A stretch of DNA of 64,000 nucleotides from NCBI GenBank assembly GCA_009760885.1, contig CM019702.1, forward strand, positions 52,551,282-52,615,281. The letters run 5' to 3'. The notes beneath the pieces were generated by a model. It searched no databases, was not told the origin of the DNA, and saw only the letters and a list, made by a program, of their open reading frames with translations. Shown here in pieces: positions 1-11,394 of this stretch (position 1 is its first letter; each line of letters begins with the position of its first letter). This DNA comes from Achatina immaculata. Taxonomy: Eukaryota > Mollusca > Gastropoda > Stylommatophora > Achatinidae. The translations under genes and the position numbers were made by a program.

Positions 1-478
1 CCAAATCTGGAAATAAGACGATTGGGAAATGTTTGTCGCAGCATGGCCATGGACTGACTGGCTGCTGGGCAGTTGCTCCGTCTTGTTGAAACCAAATAAT
101 CTCGTATTTCTATTGCCCAAGTCTGGAATGAAGTATTCAGTTAGCATCTGCACATAAAGATCACTATTAACAGTAAGAGGATGCCAGATGCCAAAGCGTT
201 CCTAACAGCTGATCGCCGAGGGATACTCAGCAATGCGTTGCGGACTTCTTGAATTCGTTCAGGTGTATGTTGAGTTATTGGACGACCAGTAGACGTGTTA
301 TTAAGGCAATTAGCGGTTTCCTTAAATTTTTTAACCCGCTTCAAAATTGTTTTGTCCTCCTATAGGGAACATTACCAAGGGGATGCAAATCAAAATGGCG
401 ATGAAGCATTCGTTGTACAGTAATAGACGATTCTCCACTTTTAAAATAAGTTTCAACGATGAATGCACGATGTTGTGT
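1..478 (-). pseudogene. Mariner/Tc1-superfamily transposase relic (left arm)
   Basis: Reverse-complement twin of the relic at 13566-14313. Reading on the minus strand from about 470, the helix-turn-helix part contains RAFIVETYFKSG and, after a frame change, TGRPITQHTPERIQEVRNAL. These match the N-terminal domain (DUF4817 type) of a mariner-like transposase family common in invertebrates. The frame is broken, the catalytic core is largely deleted, and the window edge cuts off the rest. Confidence 0.75.
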
Positions 479-2640
479 TTGCCAAGAAGCAACACATACT
501 GACACAATTAACAGAAACATGGGACGATCAGTCCGACTAGACATAATATATGTCCCAGAGAATCTCCTAATAAACGACATCAAACACATAGACACAACAT
601 TAAATTATACAGATCATAAAGCTGTCATGGTCACATTAAACGCATCCTTGACACAACTCAAAAACAAAAGCTCCCCACACTGGAAGTTTAATAACAGACT
701 GCTGGATAACGAGAACTATGTAGACAACATAACAGAACTATTACACGCGTACACTCAAGACTTACCCAAATCCAACCTCATAGAATACTGGGACATATTA
801 AAGAACACTATCAGAGAGAAAACACAGGTATTGGCGAAAAAATGCACAGATACAGACGACAGCAACAACAAATGTTAGAAAATGCTATTAAACTAACCAA
901 GCAGATAGATCCCAATAGTCCTCACATACACGCGCTAGAGGAAGAATAAAGAAAAATACCATCAACACAACTACCAGGGTCCTTTCATCAGAACAAAACT
1001 TGCCTCTGTCGTACAGAAATACCAAGCAAAAAATATCTGGGAACAGAACAAAATGTGCAAAGAAGCAGACAAATACACAAAATAATAGACATAAATGGAC
1101 AGGAACAGACAGACACCGCCAAATAAGCCAACCTTTCAAGATTTTTACAAACATCTATACTCTGAGGACAAGGGTCAATCAGAAGACATACAAAACACAT
1201 TCTTGAACTACGCCAAACAAATCCCTGAAGAATACAAACAAACATTAGACATCCCACTCACGCTAGGGAACCTACAGAATGCGCTTGACACATTCCAAAA
1301 GAGCAATCTCCAGGACTGGACGGCCTCACCGCCGAGTTCTATCATAAATTCTTTCACATTCTAGGACCTGTCTTACACAAAATTTTTATTGAAGCTTTCG
1401 ACAGAAAAGAATTACCCAACAGTCTCAATCAGTCATACATAACACTCATAAAGAAAAGCAACGCAGACACAACCCAAGTAAGGAACTACAGACCTATCTC
1501 ATTACTCAACGTAGATTACAAAATCCTAGCAAAATCCCTAACTATGAAACTCAAACCCGTCATGCACACACTTATACATGACGACCAGCAATGCAGTGTC
1601 ACCGACAGAAACATAAATAGTCAGTCAGCAATCTTATCGCTGGATCAGGAGAAGGCTTTCGACAGAGTTTCCCATTCTTTCCTCCAGAAAACCTTGTCCA
1701 AATGTAATCTTGGGAACTACGTCAGAGACTGGATCTAAATTCTATACAACAAACCAGAAAGCAGACTTTTAATAAACCATACCCTCAGTGAACCAATACG
1801 TTTAACCAGATCTGTACGTCAGGGCTGCCCACTCTCACCCCTGTTGTATGTGCTAACTCTAGAGCCACTCCTGGAGAGAATCAGGCAAGAGACAATAGTC
1901 AAATGAATCTTTATTCCTAAAATGGGAGAGAGAAAGTCGTTGGCCTACGCTGACGACACAATCTTCTTCCCCTCCAATATATCCTCTATCAAGATTATTC
2001 TAGACATGTTTACAGAGTTCGGACAGGGCAGCGGGGCCAAAATAAACATTCAAAAATCACACATAATGGGTTAAGGAAATGGACCAACAAAACAGACTTC
2101 CCTTTCACATTAATACAAGTCAACAAAATCAAAATACGGAATTTTATTTACAGCTACGCCTTCAAATAGTCATTTCAAAACCTACACAAGAAAGGAATCA
2201 CGCCAAGTGCACGAGAGATAACATACAGACTATTATTCAGCATAACACAGACCACACAAGGGGTCGCCTGCAGATCCAACAGACTGATCAGATGTAGACT
2301 ATGTAGAACAACACACAAGAAACAGAAGAACACATTTTCTTTGAGTGCAAAACTGTTTCTTTAGCTTTAAAACTGTAGACTCAAGAGATAGCAACAAGAA
2401 CAACAAAGAAAGTAGATATGTATAGAGCAATCATGTTGAACACCATCCCTCGAACAAAAACAGACAAACATACACAGTCCATCATCCTCCTTGCAGAGTT
2501 TAGATATCTTGTTTGGTCATGCAGGAATAAGGCCATGTTTGAAAATATAATTTTTACAAAAGAAATTTTCCTGTCCATCTTTCAAAAAATTTTGTTACGG
2601 TTTTTCAGTTAGTTTTTTTTTGACAACTTCCCCGCCCCCC
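479..2640 (+). mobile_element. Tx1-like (L1-group) LINE, decayed, left arm
   Basis: Non-LTR retrotransposon remnant, 5'-truncated inside its endonuclease domain. The frame opens with the endonuclease end (SVRLDIIYVPE, then TDHKAVMV). It continues with reverse-transcriptase blocks: NYRPISLLN near 1485-1512, SLDQEKAFDRV near 1635-1668, VRQGCPLSPLLY near 1816-1850, and the catalytic YADDT near 1946. The C-terminal zone near 2480-2600 has EFRYLVWSCRNKAMFEN. Compared with the right-arm copy, several one-base indels between about 840 and 1320 break the frame. The 3' end lies near a C-rich run at 2632-2650. It cannot be active. Confidence 0.85.
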
Positions 2641-2650
2641 CCCCCCACCC

Positions 2651-3240
2651 CTCATTTGTGGACATTTGCTTTGTTGACCTCATTGACATTATCAAAGAAA
2701 CTAACACTTTGAAGTACCAATATTCAAGACAAAGAAACGATCAGATATATTGTAAATGAAAAGCAGTGGCATGCAATAACAAACCAATTTGGAAACAGTA
2801 AAAAAATAAACAACCTTCTGTGAAACCTCTTATTACTCATCTTATTTGACATAGCTCTGAAACTGAGAGCTAAGGAAATCTCACTAATACTAAAACTCCT
2901 AAGAGTGTTTTACTGTTGACAAACAGGATTAGTTGTAAGTCATACAATGAAGAAAAATGTTTCAGTATCAAAATTTTTAAAAAAAGGCCATTCAACATTC
3001 ACAATTTGAGGCAGAACATTTGGAGATGCAATATTTTATAGCTAATATATTAAATAAATGTATATCAAAGATGTTCCTGTTAGATGGAATCATACAATAA
3101 ACATGTTTACGTAGTGGTTAGGTTATGGAGTTTGCACTACTATCACAAGGGAGCTCAAAAAGTTGTTCTACAGGTTTTCCGGCCTGAAAGGTTTGGAATC
3201 AAAGAAAATGTCTCTAAATCTTATGCAAAACATTCGTTCT
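2651..3240. other. Arm sequence with no recognised gene
   Basis: AT-rich non-coding DNA with its inverted copy at about 10800-11390. No coding signal or repeat family is recognisable. It probably belongs to the intron between exon A and exon B of the receptor pseudogene. Confidence 0.5.
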
Positions 3241-3244
3241 GCCA

Positions 3245-3545
3245 GTAATTAATTCATTCATGTGACATGTCTTATACAAAACGCTGTTCCTGTCTAACCC
3301 CCCCCCCCCTCCTCCGAATCCAATACGGTCTTGCGCAAGTTGACCGCCGTCTTGCAGTGACATATTCAGAATTTCCGTAATGTCCAGCGAGGTCGTTCAA
3401 TTTCTCTTTTGTCGACCACTATGCCTTCTACTACCAACTTCTCCAATATATGCAGTCTCTTGATGTGTCCCAGCATCGAGTGATTTAAAATCTGGGTAAA
3501 TATACATTGATGAAATACAGAAACTGTTTGTAAAGAGAGAAACAA
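3245..3545 (-). pseudogene. LINE 3' scrap, C-terminal zone (left arm)
   Basis: On the minus strand a short frame reads LGHIKRLHILEKLVVEG, then ERPRWT, and in a shifted frame DITEILNMSLQDGG. This is the pattern at the C-terminus of RTE-like LINE proteins (GHI-R, LE-V-G, RPR-W, DI). A related scrap lies at 16735-16890. A G-rich run (the C run at 3299-3310 on the plus strand) interrupts it. The twin is at about 10490-10800. Confidence 0.55.
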
Positions 3546-3869
3546 CATAAGCAGGTCAACTTCACTTAGTTTTCTTCCCGGTAGCAGTAATTTTTTTTTT
3601 TGTTGTTGCTTTTTTCTTGGTTTGAAATTGCCGAAACAGTCTCTATGAGTTTAATTAAGTGTAAGTTATTTCATTATCAGAGATTAGGTGCGATCAGTCA
3701 CGTACAATATCTGCCTGGATCACTGCAATAGTCACACTGGAGAGATGTCTTTGTATAATAGCATCTTTAAAGGTCTGTAAACAGATATTTAATAAGAGTA
3801 CTGTTGCTATTAGGTTATTCTCACTGTCAATGAGTTAGAAGTGTATTAAAAGACAATATCTCTATGTGT

Positions 3870-4020
3870 GTATACATACTGCGGAGATTTCTATTCTTTT
3901 AATTGGTGAAAGTATGTGCTGCATATTGGAAAATAGTTTTTTTTTTCAAAATATACATTTAAAAATAAAATTCAATGGAATAATTACTAGTACTTTTTAA
4001 AAAAATCATGTTTACAGCGA
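3870..4020 (+). repeat. Local direct duplicate, copy 1
   Basis: About 150 bp (gagatttctattc... to ttacagcgatg) that recurs, diverged, at 4515-4690, so the pair flanks the LINE fragment at 4050-4400. This is an old tandem duplication inside the pseudogene intron. Both copies are mirrored in the right arm. Confidence 0.7.
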
Positions 4021-4049
4021 TGTGTGATGCCCTAGACATTAGAAAATGA

Positions 4050-4400
4050 CACTCTTTATAAAATTATCCTTCTCCTTCTTCTATGTTCGAGGTTGTTGGT
4101 CCCTGTCGACCTGGCAAACCCCGCAGTCCTCTCCAGATCCTGATTTGAGCCGCCAAAGATTTTGCCCTAATCTTGTGTTCTCTGACCGTGTCTCACGCCT
4201 CATGTCTGCATGGTTTGGACACTCCTGAAGGATATGTTCTGGAGTCTGAACTTCACTGCCGCATAGACACTCGTCTGTGTGACACATTTTAAGTCGATCT
4301 AGGTGGCTTAGTAGTCTGCAGTAGCATGTCCTTAGACGAGAAAGGAAGTTTTGCTGATATCGTTGTCGTTGGTGTATTGGATCTGGTTCGTTGTTACATT
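4050..4400 (-). pseudogene. LINE C-terminal zinc-finger fragment (left arm)
   Basis: The minus-strand frame 4287-4081 reads MCHTDECLCGSEVQTPEHIL, then ECPNH. This is the C-x-C-(x)n-H-x4-C zinc-knuckle that closes the protein of many jockey/CR1-type LINEs. Upstream sequence to about 4390 continues the similarity with frame breaks. Only this 3' piece remains, set inside the intron between the pseudogene's exons B and C. The inverted twin is at 9633-9983. Confidence 0.65.
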
Positions 4401-4514
4401 TCAGTTGCTTTTTTCATTCAGATCGATCTGCACTGGTTACAGGTTACAGTTTTCGGATCTCTGTAGTTTACTGGATGATTTGTTTGATTTTGATTGCTGC
4501 CAGTTTTGGTAAGA

Positions 4515-4690
4515 CTGTCTATACAAATCTCTGTGGTATTTATGGAGAATTCTATTCATTGGTGAAAGTACATGCTTCATAGTGGAAAATAGTTTTTCTT
4601 TAAACTATGTATTTGGAAATAAATTTCAATGCATTAATTACTTGGACTTTTTAAAAATAATTTTACAGCGATGTATGATGTTCCTTACAC
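4515..4690 (+). repeat. Local direct duplicate, copy 2
   Basis: Diverged second copy of the block at 3870-4020, directly downstream of the LINE fragment. It shares attggtgaaagta, ggaaaatagttttt and ttacagcgatgt with copy 1. Confidence 0.7.
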
Positions 4691-5218
4691 ATACGAAGCA
4701 TGTTTTAATTGTTACGTAGTGTTCATTATATATAAACCTACAATTACTTATACTGTACATAAGTTTTAACGTCAGCTGACCGTTTTATTTTTCAGATAAA
4801 AATACTTCTCACTCCAACATATATGCTAATCATAATCATATGTGCCTACGTAGATCTCATATTCAGTGGAAGTCACGTGTACGTTGTCAACAGATTAGAC
4901 ATGATCTTTTCTACAGGTAGAAACAGAACTATTCTAGGACTTGTGACAAATTCCGATAAATAATACATTGAGAACACATTGTTTGAGGTTTTTGCTATCA
5001 TAATTATCTGTACAACATACATTACTGGTAATTATTCTGCAGAGCAGGACTAAGTGGAGACAATCATCAACTGCTGCCTTACCGACTTGTGTGACTACCC
5101 AACATATGAGAAAAGCCTAAATGGTTCTAATGGTCTCTACCCTGTTTGATTCATTTTTCAATCTTATGTCTGTAGCATCTCTTCTTAAGGCCTTGCTACC
5201 TGGTTTTAATTTTTATGG

Positions 5219-5939
5219 ATTTGTTCTTTTCTGTGTCCATGATATTTTAAGAACTCTTCTGTAGCATTTACACTAAAGGTCATGTATGTTTCTCAACTGT
5301 TTTGTTAAGTATCCAGGTCTCAAAGTCATATGTTGTGATGGGAGAGATGCATGCCTTTAAAATCGTATTTTGTAGTTCTGTCGATTCCTCTACATAGCTT
5401 CTTTAGTTGTTTTACTTTCTGACGAGCGATAGATGTCGTCCTTTTAATTTCCCTCAGTGTATCTCCATTATTAGTTAGTAGTGATCCAAGATATTCAAAA
5501 CTCTTCATTTCTTCCAGTTTTTCCTCATGAATACATATTTCAGCTGCCTTATTTGTTTTGTCAGTTGCCATCAATTTAGTTTGTTTTTGGCATTAAGATA
5601 GAGGTTTTGCTCTTCGCTGTACTTACGGACTGACATAATTAGTTTTTCCATTCCATTTTGTGTTGTGGACAGTAATACAGTGCCATCAGCATATCAAATC
5701 TCTGGTATTTCATAACCTCCAATTGTTATGGCATAGTAATATTCTTTGTCTACATATTCTCTAATATTCCTCATTATATTTTCAGTTTACAAGTTAAGTA
5801 AGGGGACAATATGCATCCCTGACGGGCCCCTTTTTTGCCAAACCAAGTTGTTGTTTTTTCCTGCTGCCTGTTGATCTCAATACAGCAGTGATGTTAATTA
5901 TATCATATGTGTTGGAAATCCTATTTTTCCATTATATTC
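5219..5939 (-). mobile_element. RTE-like LINE fragment inside receptor exon (left arm)
   Basis: 5'-truncated non-LTR retrotransposon on the minus strand, lying inside exon C of the receptor pseudogene. The frame 5574-5326 reads KLEEMKSFEYLGSLLTNNGD, the thumb region just downstream of the reverse-transcriptase core of this family. Related copies in the window are at 23172-23465, 40764-41455, 44295-44430 and 46770-47905. Relative to the right-arm twin it lacks the terminal 371 bp, and the loss runs exactly to the host junction (ccat). Confidence 0.85.
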
Positions 5940-6544
5940 ATGGCAAATACATAAATATAGCTATGATAATAAGCGGCTTAGTAATGGTAACAGAAAGTAT
6001 AAATTCCCCTGCTAATATTTTTATTTACTATCACATGAGTGAAAAATACCGAGAGGCATTTTGACATATTTTCTACATTTGCAAGTAAACATAAAAAATA
6101 TAATCTTTGTTCGTTAATAAAGCACTGGTGAAACAAGTGGATAATAACCGCATAATAACTGTTTATAAGGATCATGTTTGTACAGTATAATTTTTTTCCG
6201 TATGATTCGTATGTTTGATTGTTCATTTATGTTCTTGTCTCCTAACATCTCCATTAATGTTTGTAAAGAAATCAACATTTTAGTGTAAACGTCCTTATTG
6301 AACAATGAGAAGAACAAATATTTATAATAATTGTCTTTTGCAATCACAAACAGACCGTACAATGTTATAAATATAATATATGTAAGCAGTAATCTCAGTA
6401 ATCTATGACATACTTAAAGAAAGTATTCTTTTCTTTAGTATATTTCTTCTTTTTCACATTCTTCCCCTTCATAGTTATAGAACTGCATAGTCTGCTATGT
6501 AGCTATTTCTGTAATGACGAAGAAAGAGAGTAATATCAGCTTGT

Positions 6545-7091
6545 TTATGTTAAACACATTGCCGTATGCTTCAGGCACGCTGGACTAAATACATAAACTT
6601 GCAAGGGGACTATGCTGAGAAATAACCACAAAAAAAGTTGTCAACAAATAATCCGTTGTACCTTATGCCAAGAACTTATCAATCACCCCTCGTATGTCTA
6701 GAAATAAATATGTCACATGGCTTGACCACGCTGCACGTCTGTTGCAATGTACTCAGAAAATATACATTGGAGTGCGAACAAAAAGCAGCCATACTAATGT
6801 TGTAGCACAACTGATTATAAACACATTGCCTTCTTTCAACACAGTCCCCGCCACAGCTGTGCCATCGTTTCACTAATTACTGAGGCCCTCTAGAAAAAAA
6901 CACACTCACACACAAATTATGATTGACCCTGCGACTATCTATGCACGATCTCTCTGATCCCCTCCTCCGAAATGAACTGGTATCCCACTAGTGCTCTTTT
7001 TGGAGCATTTACAATCTCTACTCCACCTACAGGCCACCATTCAAGGTGTTCTTTGCCCACACCACGCTCAAGAAAGCCCTTGTAACCATAC
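6545..7091. other. Spacer of the inverted repeat
   Basis: About 547 bp of unique sequence between the two arms. I see no gene, transposon end or repeat in it. The only open frames are short (60-64 codons), overlap on opposite strands and resemble nothing I recognise. Confidence 0.7.
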
Positions 7092-7251
7092 ACAAGCTGA
7101 TATTACTCTCTTTCTTCGTCATTACAGAAATAGCTACATAGCAGACTATGCAGTTCTATAACTATGAAGGGGAAGAATGTGAAAAAGAAGAAATATACTA
7201 AAGAAAAGAATACTTTCTTTAAGTATGTCATAGATTACTGAGATTACTGCT

Positions 7252-7253
<2 letters not shown>

Positions 7254-7294
<41 letters not shown>
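7254..7294. repeat. (AT)n microsatellite
   Basis: About 40 bp of AT repeat in the right arm. The paired site in the left arm (about 6367-6380) is only a few units long. Arm lengths differ by about 29 bp here. Confidence 0.9.
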
Positions 7295-7299
<5 letters not shown>

Positions 7300-7723
7300 A
7301 CATTGTACGGTCTGTTTGTGATTGCAAAAGACAATTATTATAAATATTTGTTCTTCTCATTGTTCAATAAGGACGTTTACACTAAAATGTTCATTTCTTT
7401 ACAAACATTAATGGAGATGTTAGGAGACAAGAACATAAATGAACAATCAAACATACGAATCATACGGAAAAAAATTATACTGTACAAACATGATCCTTAT
7501 AAACAGTTATTATGCGGTTATTATCCACTTGTTTCACCAGTGCTTTATTAACGAACAAAGATATATTTTTATGTTTACTTGCAAATGTAGAAAATATGTC
7601 AAAATGCCTCTCGGTATTTTTCACTCATGTGATAGTAAATAAAAATATTAGCAGGGGAATTTATACTTTCTGTTACCATTACTAAGCCGCTTATTATCAT
7701 AGCTATATTTATGTATTTGCCAT

Positions 7724-8561
7724 GAATATAATGGAAAAATAGGATTTCCAACACATTGATATAATTAACATCACTGCTGTATTGAGATCAACAGGCAGCA
7801 GGAAAAAACAACAACTTGGTTTGGCAAAAAAGGGGCCCGTCAGGGATGCATATTGTCCCCTTACTTAACTTGTAAACTGAAAATATAATGAGGAATATTA
7901 GAGAATATGTAGACAAAGAATATTACTATGCCATAACAATTGGAGGTTATGAAATACCAGAGATTTGATATGCTGATGGCACTGTATTACTGTCCACAAC
8001 ACAAAATGGAATGGAAAAACTAATTATGTCAGTCCGTAAGTACAGCGAAGAGCAAAACCTCTATCTTAATGCCAAAAACAAACTAAATTGATGGCAACTG
8101 ACAAAACAAATAAGGCAGCTGAAATATGTATTCATGAGGAAAAACTGGAAGAAATGAAGAGTTTTGAATATCTTGGATCACTACTAACTAATAATGGAGA
8201 TACACTGAGGGAAATTAAAAGGACGACATCTATCGCTCGTCAGAAAGTAAAACAACTAAAGAAGCTATGTAGAGGAATCGACAGAACTACAAAAATACGA
8301 TTTTAAAGGCATGCATCTCTCCCATCACAACATATGACTTTGAGACCTGGATACTTAACAAAACAGTTGAGAAACATACATGACCTTTAGTGTAAATGCT
8401 ACAGAAGAGTTCTTAAAATATCATGGACACAGAAAAGAACAAATATATCCATACTACAAGAACTTAATATTGAAGAAGGCTGGTTAAAGAGAATTAAACA
8501 AAGAAAACTTAAATTTCTTAAAACATATATATATATATACATAATTATTATAATTAATATA

Positions 8562-8598
<37 letters not shown>

Positions 8599-8815
8599 TA
8601 AACGTCATGGTAATCTAGAGAAGACCATCTTGGAAGGAGCACATAATGGGAAAAAGAAAGAGAGGAAGACCAAGGCGAAGATAGATGCATGGCATCGATG
8701 AAGACCTGCAAATGAATGCCTCAGTATCAGGGTATTATGCTTACAACCGAGAGACCTACAGAAGAGCTGTTAGGAAGACAAAGTTCCGCAAGGGACATAC
8801 AAATAAATTAATGCA
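7724..8815 (+). mobile_element. RTE-like LINE, 5'-truncated, inside receptor exon (right arm)
   Basis: Plus-strand LINE remnant starting in the reverse-transcriptase domain, near the stretch corresponding to VRQ-C-LSP (7838-7866). It continues through a YADDT-like motif (7970) and the thumb region (8088-8306). It ends in the C-terminal zone with R-RGRP-like and FRKGH-like coding near 8650-8800. It interrupts receptor exon C in TM6-TM7. The host reads ...tttgccat on one side and ccataaaaatt on the other, so ccat is a minimal target-site duplication. Two AT runs (8525-8539, 8567-8593) lie inside. The same insertion site is shared by both arms, so the insertion predates the inverted duplication. 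Confidence 0.85.
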
Positions 8816-9632
8816 CCATAAAAATTAAAACCAGGTAGCAAGGCCTTAAGAAGAGATGCTACAGACATAAGATTGAAAAATGAATCAAACAGGGTAGAGA
8901 CCATTAGAACCATTTAGGCTTTTCTCATATGTTGGGTAGTCACACAAGTCGGTAAGGCAGCAGTTGATGATTGTCTCCACTTAGTCCTGCTCTGCAGAAT
9001 AATTACCAGTAATGTATGTTGTACAGATAATTATGATAGCAAAAACCTCAAACAATGTGTTCTCAATGTATTATTTATCGGAATTTGTCACAAGTCCTAG
9101 AATAGTTCTGTTTCTACCTGTAGAAAAGATCATGTCTAATCTGTTGACAACGTACACGTGACTTCCACTGAATATGAGATCTACGTAGGCACATATGATT
9201 ATGATTAGCATATATGTTGGAGTGAGAAGTATTTTTATCTGAAAAATAAAACGGTCAGCTGACGTTAAAACTTATGTACAGTATAAGTAATTGTAGGTTT
9301 ATATATAATGAACACTACGTAACAATTAAAACATGCTTCGTATGTGTAAGGAACATCATACATCGCTGTAAAATTATTTTTAAAAGTCCAAGTAATTAAT
9401 GCATTGAAATTTATTTCCAAATACATAGTTTAAAGAAAAACTATTTTCCACTATGAAGCATGTACTTTCACCAATGAATAGAATTCTCCATAAATACCAC
9501 AGAGATTTGTATAGACAGTCTTACCAAAACTGGCAGCAATCAAAATCAAACAAATCATCCAGTAAACTACAGAGATCCGAAAACTGTAACCTGTAACCAG
9601 TGCAGATCGATCTGAATGAAAAAAGCAACTGA

Positions 9633-9983
9633 AATGTAACAACGAACCAGATCCAATACACCAACGACAACGATATCAGCAAAACTTCCTTTCTCGTCTA
9701 AGGACATGCTACTGCAGACTACTAAGCCACCTAGATCGACTTAAAATGTGTCACACAGACGAGTGTCTATGCGGCAGTGAAGTTCAGACTCCAGAACATA
9801 TCCTTCAGGAGTGTCCAAACCATGCAGACATGAGGCGTGAGACACGGTCAGAGAACACACGATTAGGGCAAAATCTTTGGCGGCTCAAATCAGGATCTGG
9901 AGAGGACTGCGGGGTTTGCCAGGTCGACAGGGACCAACAACCTCGAACATAGAAGAAGGAGAAGGATAATTTTATAAAGAGTG
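9633..9983 (+). pseudogene. LINE C-terminal zinc-finger fragment (right arm)
   Basis: Inverted twin of the fragment at 4050-4400. The frame 9746-9952 reads MCHTDECLCGSEVQTPEHIL followed by ECPNHADMRRETR. One base differs from the left arm in the antisense frame. Diverged direct duplicates flank it, as in the left arm. Confidence 0.65.
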
Positions 9984-10489
9984 TCATTTTCTAATGTCTA
10001 GGGCATCACACATCGCTGTAAACATGATTTTTTTAAAAAGTACTAGTAATTATTCCATTGAATTTTATTTTTAAATGTATATTTTGAAAAAAAAAAACTA
10101 TTTTCCAATATGCAGCACATACTTTCACCAATTAAAAGAATAGAAATCTCCGCAGTATGTATACACACATAGAGATATTGTCTTTTAATACACTTCTAAC
10201 TCATTGACAGTGAGAATAACCTAATAGTAACAGTACTCTTATTAAATATCTGTTTACAGACCTTTAAAGATGCTATTATACAAAGACATCTCTCCAGTGT
10301 GACTATTGCAGTGATCCAGGCAGATATTGTACGTGACTGATCGCACCTAATCTCTGATAATGAAATAACTTACACTTAATTAAACTCATAGAGACTGTTT
10401 CGGCAATTTCAAACCAAGAAAAAAGCAACAACAAAAAAAAAAATTACTGCTACCGGGAAGAAAACTAAGTGAAGTTGACCTGCTTATGT

Positions 10490-10800
10490 TGTTTCTCTCT
10501 TCTGCAAACAGTTTCTGTATTTCATCAATGTATATTTACCCAGATTTTAAATCACTCGATGCTGGGACACATCAAGAGACTGCATATATTGGAGAAGTTG
10601 GTAGTAGAAGGCATAGTGGTCGACAAAAGAGAAATTGAACGACCTCGCTGGACATTACGGAAATTCTGAATATGTCACTGCAAGACGGCGGTCAACTTGC
10701 GCAAGACCGTATTGGATTCGGAGGAGGGGGGGGGGGGGTTAGACAGGGACAGCGTTTTGTATAAGACATGTCACATGAATGAATTAATTACTGGCAGAAC
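10490..10800 (+). pseudogene. LINE 3' scrap (right arm)
   Basis: Twin of the left-arm scrap at 3245-3545. It has LGHIKRLHILEKLVVEG and ERPRWT in one frame and DITEILNMSLQDGGQLAQD in another, and ends near ATGAATGAATTAATTA. A poly-G run at 10726-10738 sits inside. Confidence 0.55.
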
Positions 10801-11394
10801 GAATGTTTTGCATAAGATTTAGAGACATTTTCTTTGATTCCAAACCTTTCAGGCCGGAAAACCTGTAGAACAACTTTTTGAGCTCCCTTGTGATAGTAGT
10901 GCAAACTCCATAACCTAACCACTACGTAAACATGTTTATTGTATGATTCCATCTAACAGGAACATCTTTGATATACATTTATTTAATATATTAGCTATAA
11001 AATATTGCATCTCCAAATGTTCTGCCTCAAATTGTGAATGTTGAATGGCCTTTTTTTAAAATTTTGATACTGAAACATTTTTCTTCATTGTATGACTTTA
11101 CAACTAATCCTGTTTGTCAACAGTAAAACACTCTTAGGAGTTTTAGTATTAGTGAGATTTCCTTAGTTCTCAGTTTCAGAGCTATGTCAAATAAGATGAG
11201 TAATAAGAGGTTTCACAGAAGGTTGTTTATTTTTTACTGTTTCAAATTGGTTTGGTATTGCATGCCACTGCTTTTCATTTACAATATATCTGATCGTTTC
11301 TTTGTCTTGAATATTGGTACTTCAAAGTGTTAGTTTCTTTGATAATGTCAATGAGGTCAACAAAGCAAATGTCCACAAATGAGGGGTGGGGGGG

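Larger units (their letters stand above)
3676..6088 (+). pseudogene. Chemosensory-type GPCR pseudogene, left arm
   Basis: Plus-strand remains of a receptor. The exon B relic (about 3676-3772) keeps SAWITAIVTLERCLCI and a splice donor (AAAG followed by gtctg), but most of TM2 and TM3 is deleted. The first part of exon C (4796-5218) begins after a tttttcag acceptor and carries TM4-like VYVVNRLDMIF. It then has an in-frame TAA after NSDK and further frameshifts. A minus-strand LINE (5219-5939) splits exon C in TM6-TM7. The last part (5940-6088) has NIFIYYHMSEKYREAF, then a stop. Exon A would lie upstream of the window. The closest relative here is the plus-strand receptor at 19720-21874. Clearly dead. 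Confidence 0.88.
1..6544. repeat. Left arm of giant inverted repeat
   Basis: The first ten bases are the exact reverse complement of the ten ending at 14042, and the innermost paired bases are 6544 and 7092. Shared reading frames sum to about 14043 in the outer part, 14033 in the middle and 13636-13665 near the centre, so the arms are collinear with a few indels. The arm begins at the window edge and may extend upstream. It carries, outside to inside, a transposase relic, a Tx1-like LINE, LINE scraps and a receptor pseudogene. Confidence 0.95.
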
